A DNA stretch of 12,015 nt from Gammaproteobacteria bacterium (lineage in GTDB: Bacteria > Pseudomonadota > Gammaproteobacteria > Acidiferrobacterales > Acidiferrobacteraceae), in contig JAPTWT010000248.1 of assembly GCA_028064935.1 (NCBI GenBank), positions 1-12,015 on the forward strand. Direction: 5' to 3'. The position numbers and the translations under genes were made by a program. Of this stretch, positions 7,414 to 12,015 are shown piece by piece (positions within the stretch are counted from its first letter, which is position 1; each line of letters starts with the position of its first letter). The notes beneath the pieces were generated by a model. It was not told the origin of the DNA. It saw only the letters and a program-made list of their open reading frames with translations, and did no database searches.

Positions 7414-8264
7414 ACTACATCGTGGAAGCGCACGGCTTATGGTACGAGGGCAATCAGGGCTGGTTGCAACTGTTACAACAGCACGGACCGTTGCTGCCGC
7501 TCGAAATATCCGGCATAAATAATGCGCAAGAGCTGCTTTTCCGTGAGGACTATTTCGACGTTGCAACGCGAGTTCGATGCGGACGATTGTATGTCAAGAC
7601 CAGCGAGTCATGGGCACCAGAGAATGTTTTCCCGAGGCCATACCAGGACTTCCAGATAAATGCGCGCTATAAAGCGTATGAGTTTGTTTTAAAAGATTGT
7701 GCAACCGCAGTGCTCGGGCGCAACGGAGGGAAATCATATTGGACCATTGTTCTTTCAGAGAGAGCGGTAGGCGCCCATTACCTCACGCTGAAATCCAAGA
7801 CCTACTTCGGCGTGCTCCCAGAGGTCAACCGCGACGCCATCCCCGAGGCCAATCGCCAGGATATCTTGCAGGCGCTCGACGTGGTTGTCGAAGCTGCGCC
7901 CATTCGGGCGCCCCAGCCGGTTATTGACGCGTGCCGCAATGCGGCGTGCCACATGATAACGGCGAGGTTTTCGGAGTCGAATCCAAAAGGAGAGAGGGAC
8001 TTGGCGCAGCTCGCGTCGTGGCTCGAGAAGGAAGGGCACTGTAAGAAAAAGGCGCACAAAGCCGACGCGGAGGCCACGGACGCTTTGATTGAGTTGCCCG
8101 ATTCATATGCGAGCTATCTGATGAACGAGCTCCACAGGCGCGCCAAAGCCAATGCTGACGCAGCGCGCCGAACACGGCCCGCCTCTCAGCAAGACGCGAA
8201 CCTTGCCGTGGACGCCATCGCGTTCCTGTTGCAGGACTTCGGGTGGGCGGAGGCGACCGAATGA
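7410..8264 (+). CDS. Unknown 284-aa RM-linked protein with a HEPN-like R-N-x3-H motif
   Basis: I cannot assign a family. The ATG at 7410 overlaps the hsdS stop (ATGA), so translation is coupled to hsdS, and GGGA at 7399-7402 could serve as ribosome-binding site. The first 165 residues look mixed alpha/beta, with many aromatic residues (W-Y-E-G, F-R-E-D-Y-F-D, K-S-Y-W-T-I-V-L). Residues 166-284 look all-helical and contain R176-N-A-A-C-H181. This matches the Arg, polar residue, then His six positions on that marks HEPN ribonucleases. A charged linker (about 208-225) and a final helix, A-N-L-A-V-D-A-I-A-F-L-L, follow. That C-terminal layout is vaguely like the Abi_C domain of abortive-infection proteins, but I cannot confirm it by eye. 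Position between hsdS and hsdR is the one occupied by the HEPN anticodon nuclease gene prrC in some type I loci. RNase or abortive-infection activity is therefore a hypothesis, and the short motif could be chance. Confidence 0.85.
   Translation: MNYIVEAHGLWYEGNQGWLQLLQQHGPLLPLEISGINNAQELLFREDYFDVATRVRCGRLYVKTSESWAPENVFPRPYQDFQINARYKAYEFVLKDCATAVLGRNGGKSYWTIVLSERAVGAHYLTLKSKTYFGVLPEVNRDAIPEANRQDILQALDVVVEAAPIRAPQPVIDACRNAACHMITARFSESNPKGERDLAQLASWLEKEGHCKKKAHKADAEATDALIELPDSYASYLMNELHRRAKANADAARRTRPASQQDANLAVDAIAFLLQDFGWAEATE
8249..8253 (+). promoter_or_regulatory. Ribosome-binding site GGAGG fixing the start at 8261
   Basis: GGAGG lies seven nucleotides before ATG 8261, inside the last codons of the preceding gene. 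It favours this start over the in-frame GTG at 8243 and the next ATG at 8264. It is the strongest Shine-Dalgarno match I found in the window. Confidence 0.75.
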
Positions 8265-9253
8265 TGGGTTGTAGCCTTTGGTCATGCGGGGAGCGCACCC
8301 GGGGCTGGGTTGCCCGACATTGGGTGTTGTTGGCCCTTATTGCGTTGGCCACTGTAGTCGGTTTTTTCGGCTTCGTGATTTGGTGGACAGGTGTGACGTG
8401 GAGCCACATTAGCGTAATCGCGCAGGGGATTGTCGCAGCTGGCGCGTTGGGCGGGTACATCTTTTCCTACCAGCTCTATCGTGAGCAGGAAAAGCATAAG
8501 TACATGGCTGCGGTTGTCGCAACATTCTCTATGCCGCCGTTAGCGAATGTGTCTGGACAGCAACAGGAAGACAAGGATGGAAAGCGAGTGTTGAGCTGGA
8601 TTCCGGGGTTCGTCCGCAAAATGGATGGGTCGGACGAGGTCCTGGAGGCAGATTTTCGCCTTGTGAATGTCGGTGAGTCGCCTGTGAGAAATGTGCGCAT
8701 GAATTTCTATTGGCACGACTGTCGGCGACTCGATGAGGAACCAAAAAAGCCGTCGGCTTTCTTTAAGGATGATGTTCACATGGCGGACGGAATAGCCAAG
8801 GGCACGGAAGTACCGTTTATACGAACTCTGCGGCTACACCTCATTCCCATGGTGGGCCGGTTGGCTGACGGTGGCGTAGTGCGCGCATCAGATTTCTCAA
8901 GGTTGTTTTCGTCGTATATTCCGAGCGAAGCGCGCGATGAACCGGCGCGGTGGTCAGAGTGGAACCTTGTTCTGAAATACGAGAATCTCCAAATGGAGCC
9001 ATTTTTCTCGGCCTATAAATTAGAGGCAACGATTGTGCCCCTAACGCGGCTACCCCAGGGAGAGTATTTCCAGCTGGCGTTTCTCGGAAACTTCCCCGGG
9101 GAGTACGATAAACACCGCAAATTCATTGCAAATCGAGGGTTTCCGAGCGCGGGGAAGGCGCCTAATTGGGGAAGCATAAGGGCGCTATTGCAGGAGAGCG
9201 CGGCGATAGCGGCGGTGGCGCCAGCCCCCTCGAACCTGCCACCGTCGTTCTGA
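8261..9253 (+). CDS. Membrane-anchored protein of unknown function, two N-terminal helices
   Basis: The ATG at 8261 overlaps the upstream stop as ATGA and has GGAGG seven nucleotides before it, giving 330 residues. A short basic N-terminus is followed by two hydrophobic helices at about 21-42 and 50-72, separated by a tight turn (T-G-V-T-W-S-H). Then comes Y-R-E-Q-E-K-H-K and about 255 soluble residues. The first helix follows Arg-rich sequence, so both ends should be cytoplasmic. The soluble part includes F-R-L-V-N-V-G-E-S-P-V-R-N-V, a beta-sandwich-like pattern, and an Ala/Pro-rich tail. No catalytic motif is visible. Coupling to 7410 suggests the two products act together, possibly with this one holding its partner at the membrane. 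That role is inference; a stand-alone membrane protein is equally compatible. Confidence 0.83.
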   Translation: MMGCSLWSCGERTRGWVARHWVLLALIALATVVGFFGFVIWWTGVTWSHISVIAQGIVAAGALGGYIFSYQLYREQEKHKYMAAVVATFSMPPLANVSGQQQEDKDGKRVLSWIPGFVRKMDGSDEVLEADFRLVNVGESPVRNVRMNFYWHDCRRLDEEPKKPSAFFKDDVHMADGIAKGTEVPFIRTLRLHLIPMVGRLADGGVVRASDFSRLFSSYIPSEARDEPARWSEWNLVLKYENLQMEPFFSAYKLEATIVPLTRLPQGEYFQLAFLGNFPGEYDKHRKFIANRGFPSAGKAPNWGSIRALLQESAAIAAVAPAPSNLPPSF

Positions 9254-9261
9254 CTGACGCC

Positions 9262-10131
9262 ATGACCCGCCCCCAAACCATCCAAATCTTCCTCCCGTCC
9301 GGCGACCCGCAGGGCATTCGGGTCGCCGAAATCACCACGCGTATCGTGCGCGTCATCGAGGTGCCCCGAAGCCTTCTCGCTGACTTCCTGAAGATGCCCG
9401 AGGCGCAGCAGGTGGGCGTGTATTATCTCGTGGGGCCGGCGGAGGAGGGCGAGGGCGATGCCCTCTACATCGGCCAAAGCGGCAACGTCGGCACCAGGCT
9501 TGCCCAGCACAACGAAAACAAGGACTTCTGGAGCCGCGCCTTGGTCGCCATATCCCTCACGAATAGCCTCACCCAGACCCACGCGCTCTTTCTCGAATGG
9601 CTCGGCCTCAGGGACGCCAAAGCCGCCGGCCGCTATGCGCTGGATAACGGCAATGCCGGGGCGCGGCCGCATACGCCGGCGCCGCTCGAGGAGGATTGTC
9701 ATTACATCCAGGACACTGCCCGTGTTCTTCTCGCCACCCTGGGCTATCCTGTCTTTGAGGCGGTCGGCAAAACCGCGACGGAGGAGAGCGCCGAAAAGTT
9801 CTTTTGTCGCGCCAACGGCGCCGATGGGCGCGGTCTCTACACGCCCGAGGGGTTCGTGGTCCTGAAGGGCTCCACGGGCCGGCGCGAAGACGCCCCCTCT
9901 ATCCGGGACACGTCGCTTGCGCGATGGCGCGAGCAACTCATTGCCAGCGGCGTATTGCGGGTCGAAGGAGAGCGCGTTGTGGTCACTAAAGACTATGCGT
10001 TTGCCTCGCCCAGCGGAGCGGCAGGCGCGCTGCTCGGTCGTACGGCCAACGGCTGGATTGAGTGGAGAAACGCCGCAGGTCAGACGCTGTATGACATGAA
10101 ACGGGTGGGGATGACGGATGAGGCGACGTGA
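9262..10131 (+). CDS. GIY-YIG nuclease-fold protein with C-terminal DUF4357-like domain
   Basis: The product (289 aa from ATG 9262) has an N-terminal strand-rich region (T-I-Q-I-F-L-P-S-G-D-P-Q-G-I-R). A GIY-YIG core follows: G52-V-Y-Y-L, then L68-Y-I-G-Q-S-G-N, R79-L, H83 and a candidate catalytic Glu in F-L-E112-W-L. Near the C-terminus, S-P-S-G-A-A-G-A-L-L-G-R and N-G-W-I-E-W match the DUF4357 pattern. GIY-YIG enzymes cut DNA using the Tyr pair, Arg and a Glu-bound metal, and all are plausibly present here. Genes of this type often lie in type I RM loci, but their precise role there is not established to my knowledge. The stop of the previous gene is eight nucleotides upstream. ATG 9262 lacks a clear ribosome-binding site. 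A TTG at 9166 in the same frame, preceded by GGGGAAGG, would add 32 residues overlapping the previous gene, but it looks less likely because the added residues are low-complexity. Confidence 0.88.
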   Translation: MTRPQTIQIFLPSGDPQGIRVAEITTRIVRVIEVPRSLLADFLKMPEAQQVGVYYLVGPAEEGEGDALYIGQSGNVGTRLAQHNENKDFWSRALVAISLTNSLTQTHALFLEWLGLRDAKAAGRYALDNGNAGARPHTPAPLEEDCHYIQDTARVLLATLGYPVFEAVGKTATEESAEKFFCRANGADGRGLYTPEGFVVLKGSTGRREDAPSIRDTSLARWREQLIASGVLRVEGERVVVTKDYAFASPSGAAGALLGRTANGWIEWRNAAGQTLYDMKRVGMTDEAT

Positions 10132-10198
10132 TAGCGTGAGGCGGGGGTGGGCCGGGCCTGTAGGCGCTGATGGACTGCCGTTGTGGCTATGGCGTTTC

Positions 10199-10211
10199 GG
10201 CCGTAACGGCC
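10199..10211. repeat. Perfect short palindrome in the gap before hsdR
   Basis: GGCCGT at 10199-10204 and ACGGCC at 10206-10211 are exact reverse complements around a single A, ending two bases before the GGAG ribosome-binding site of hsdR. It could be an operator or a structure limiting HsdR translation. A six-base arm in GC-rich DNA can also arise by chance. Confidence 0.4.
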
Positions 10212-10213
10212 CT

Positions 10214-10217
10214 GGAG
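10214..10217 (+). promoter_or_regulatory. Ribosome-binding site GGAG deciding the hsdR start
   Basis: GGAG stands six nucleotides before GTG 10224, good spacing for initiation. The upstream in-frame ATG at 10170 has no comparable site close to it and would add 18 residues (M-D-C-R-C-G-Y-G...) not typical of HsdR. Confidence 0.65.
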
Positions 10218-10223
10218 CCTGCC

Positions 10224-12015
10224 GTGCCTGAGCTCTCCAACGTCCACACCGAAAAGGTCTTCGAAGACGAGCTCTGCGCGCATCTCGCCGCCCACGGCTG
10301 GTCGGTGCGCACGCATCTCAAGGACGCCAAGACCTACAGCCGGGAGCTCGCCCTCTTTCCCGATGACCTGCTCGCCTTCGTCCAGGCCACCCAGCCGGAT
10401 GAATGGACCAAGTTTCGCAAGTGGCACAATGGCGACAGCGAAGAGATGTTCGTCAAACGCGTGGCCGAGCAGTTGGACCGCCATGGCACCCTGCATCTCC
10501 TGCGCCACGACTTCAAGGACCGCGACGCCCGTTTCACCCTCTGCCAGTTCCGGCCCGCCCACAAGAAGAACCCCGCCCTGTGGGCCCAGTACGAGCAGAA
10601 CAAACTCACCGTCATCCGCCAGCTCCACTTCAGCCTCCACAACGAAAAGAGCCTGGATTTGGCGCTCTTCGTAAACGGCCTGCCGGTGGCGACCGCCGAA
10701 TTGAAGACCGATTTGACGCAGAACGTGCAGGATGCCATCCGCCAGTACAAGACCGACCGCCTGCCGCGCGACTTGAAGACCCGCGAAGACGAGCCCTTGT
10801 TGCAGTTCAAGGCACGCGCCTTGGTGCACTTTGCCGTCTCCACCGACGAGGTGTTCATGACCACGCATCTCGCCGGGGCCGACACGGTCTTCCTGCCCTT
10901 CAATCTGGGGCGTCCGGACGGCTATGGGGGTGCCAGCGCCGGCAATCCGCCGGCGCCTAAGGGCAAAGGCTATCCCACCTGGTATCTCTGGGAGCAGGTG
11001 TGGGCGCGCGACACCTGGCTCGATATCCTGGGCAACTTCCTACACCTTCAGCGTAAAGAAAGTACGGACAAGGGCAAGACCGCGCGTACTGCCCGCGAGA
11101 CCCTCATCTTCCCGCGCTACCACCAGCTCGATGTGGTGACGCGCCTCCTGGCGGCGGCACGCGCCGAAGGCCCGGGGCAGAGCTATCTCGTTCAGCACTC
11201 GGCCGGCTCCGGCAAGTCGAACTCCATTGCCTGGACGGCGCATCGCCTGGCCACCTTGCATGATGACAAGGACGCGCGGGCCTTTGATTCGGTCATCGTC
11301 ATCACCGACCGGCGGGTCCTGGACCGCCAGCTGCAGGACACCGTCAGCCAGTTCGAGCACAAGGCGGGGGTCGTGCAAAAGATTGACGAGGACAGTAAGC
11401 AGCTGGCCGAAGCCCTGACCCAGGGCACGCCGATTATCATCACCACCCTGCAGAAATTCCCCTTCGTTTTGGAGAAGGTGGCCGGCGCGGACCTCGCCCG
11501 CCGGCGGTTTGCCCTGATTGTCGACGAGGCGCATTCGAGCCAGTCGGGGGTGGCCGCCCAGAAGCTGCGCACGGCGTTGCGCACCGAAGGGCCGGCCGCC
11601 CTGCATGTGGCGGAGACAGACGATGGGTCTTCCGGGTCCGTACTGACGCTCGAGGACGCAGGCCACCCGCAGGACAGCGATACGGCGCCGGGGGCCGAAG
11701 ACGCCACTGCGGAAGACCGCATCAACGCGACCATGGCCGCCCGCCCGAGGCCCGCCAACTGCTCGTATTTTGCATTCACGGCCACCCCGAAGAACAAGAC
11801 CCTGGAGCTCTTTGGCCGCCCGGGGGCCGACGGCAAGCCTGCGGCCTTCCACATCTACTCCATGCGCCAGGCCATAGAAGAAGGCTTCATCCTCGATGTC
11901 TTAAAGAACTACGTCACCTACAAGGCCTTTTATAAGCTCACCTCTGAGGCCGATGACAAATGGGTCCCGCACAAGAAGGCCCAGGTGGCGCTTGCGCGCT
12001 ATGCCAAACTCCACC
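10224..12015 (+). CDS. hsdR: Type I restriction-modification motor/nuclease subunit HsdR, 5' part (runs off the right edge)
   Basis: HsdR pumps DNA past the HsdM/HsdS complex using ATP and cuts distant unmodified DNA. About 597 codons are open to the window edge, roughly the first half to 60% of a usual HsdR. The N-terminus (E-L-S-N-V-H-T-E-K-V-F-E-D-E-L-C-A-H-L) is followed by the nuclease site of PD-(D/E)xK type, D145 ... E159-L-K161, then D-A-I-R-Q-Y-K. The helicase core begins with Walker A A-G-S-G-K331-S, continues with I-T-D-R-R-V-L-D-R-Q-L, Walker B/DEAH box D434-E-A-H437, and motif III T519-A-T-P. All key residues visible so far are intact. GTG 10224 is chosen for its GGAG site; ATG 10170 is the alternative. 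The 92-nt gap after the GIY-YIG gene is the largest in the cluster, so hsdR may have its own promoter or a delayed expression signal. Composition is GC-rich like hsdM (42 of 60 at 11161-11220). Confidence 0.96.
   Translation, partial: MPELSNVHTEKVFEDELCAHLAAHGWSVRTHLKDAKTYSRELALFPDDLLAFVQATQPDEWTKFRKWHNGDSEEMFVKRVAEQLDRHGTLHLLRHDFKDRDARFTLCQFRPAHKKNPALWAQYEQNKLTVIRQLHFSLHNEKSLDLALFVNGLPVATAELKTDLTQNVQDAIRQYKTDRLPRDLKTREDEPLLQFKARALVHFAVSTDEVFMTTHLAGADTVFLPFNLGRPDGYGGASAGNPPAPKGKGYPTWYLWEQVWARDTWLDILGNFLHLQRKESTDKGKTARTARETLIFPRYHQLDVVTRLLAAARAEGPGQSYLVQHSAGSGKSNSIAWTAHRLATLHDDKDARAFDSVIVITDRRVLDRQLQDTVSQFEHKAGVVQKIDEDSKQLAEALTQGTPIIITTLQKFPFVLEKVAGADLARRRFALIVDEAHSSQSGVAAQKLRTALRTEGPAALHVAETDDGSSGSVLTLEDAGHPQDSDTAPGAEDATAEDRINATMAARPRPANCSYFAFTATPKNKTLELFGRPGADGKPAAFHIYSMRQAIEEGFILDVLKNYVTYKAFYKLTSEADDKWVPHKKAQVALARYAKLH

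Noticed and set aside
9013..9936. Antisense open frame on the minus strand across the 8261 gene's end and the GIY-YIG gene
   Set aside because: It spans two oppositely oriented genes with clear protein signals and has no recognisable motif. It is a shadow frame.
10936..10956. Perfect 8-bp inverted repeat GCGCCGGC / GCCGGCGC with 5-nt loop
   Set aside because: It lies inside the hsdR coding region in a Gly/Ala/Pro-rich segment (G-A-S-A-G-N-P-P-A-P-K-G), where GC-rich codons produce such symmetry. No T-run or promoter context.
10080..11852. Antisense open frames on the minus strand over hsdR
   Set aside because: hsdR carries intact nuclease and helicase motifs in the plus frame. The minus frames have no motif and arise from GC-rich third codon positions.

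Overview
The window looks like part of an accessory (defence) island in a bacterium of fairly high GC content, most likely a proteobacterium. The taxon is inferred only from base composition and the general look of the HsdM/HsdR proteins. Apart from the first gene's unseen 5' part, every supported gene is on the plus strand. From 834 to the end, genes are almost back to back.

Layout. (1) Positions 3-143 hold the 3' end of a small AlpA/excisionase-like DNA-binding protein, a gene type common at the ends of prophages and integrative elements. (2) Positions 144-833 contain no convincing gene. They hold a GC-rich hairpin and a strongly degenerate array of roughly 35-bp repeats built on the core CCCGTCCATGCCGGTA. 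(3) Positions 834-4301 encode a 1155-residue protein that I do not recognise, with four predicted N-terminal membrane helices and a very long soluble tail. (4) Five nucleotides later begins a type I restriction-modification (RM) locus: hsdM (4307-6127), hsdS (6124-7413), three inserted genes, and hsdR (from 10224, running off the right edge).

The three genes between hsdS and hsdR are an unknown 284-residue protein (7410-8264) with an R-N-x3-H motif reminiscent of HEPN ribonucleases, a two-helix membrane-anchored protein (8261-9253), and a GIY-YIG nuclease-fold protein with a DUF4357-like C-terminus (9262-10131). Overlapping GTGA/ATGA stop-start junctions link hsdM-hsdS-7410-8261, so these four are very probably translated together. 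The only gap of more than 10 nt inside the cluster is the 92 nt before hsdR, which contains a perfect short palindrome.

How the genes may work together. HsdM and HsdS form the modification enzyme, and HsdR adds ATP-driven translocation and cleavage of unmodified DNA. Placing extra genes between hsdS and hsdR is known from PrrC-type anticodon nuclease loci, where the insert is a back-up weapon released when the RM enzyme is disabled. By analogy, and only as inference, 7410/8261, with or without the GIY-YIG gene, could be such a back-up module. The large membrane protein could be a membrane-located partner or an independent defence gene. Composition is mosaic: hsdM and hsdR are clearly GC-richer than the large membrane-protein gene and the HsdS target-recognition parts, consistent with assembly from different sources.
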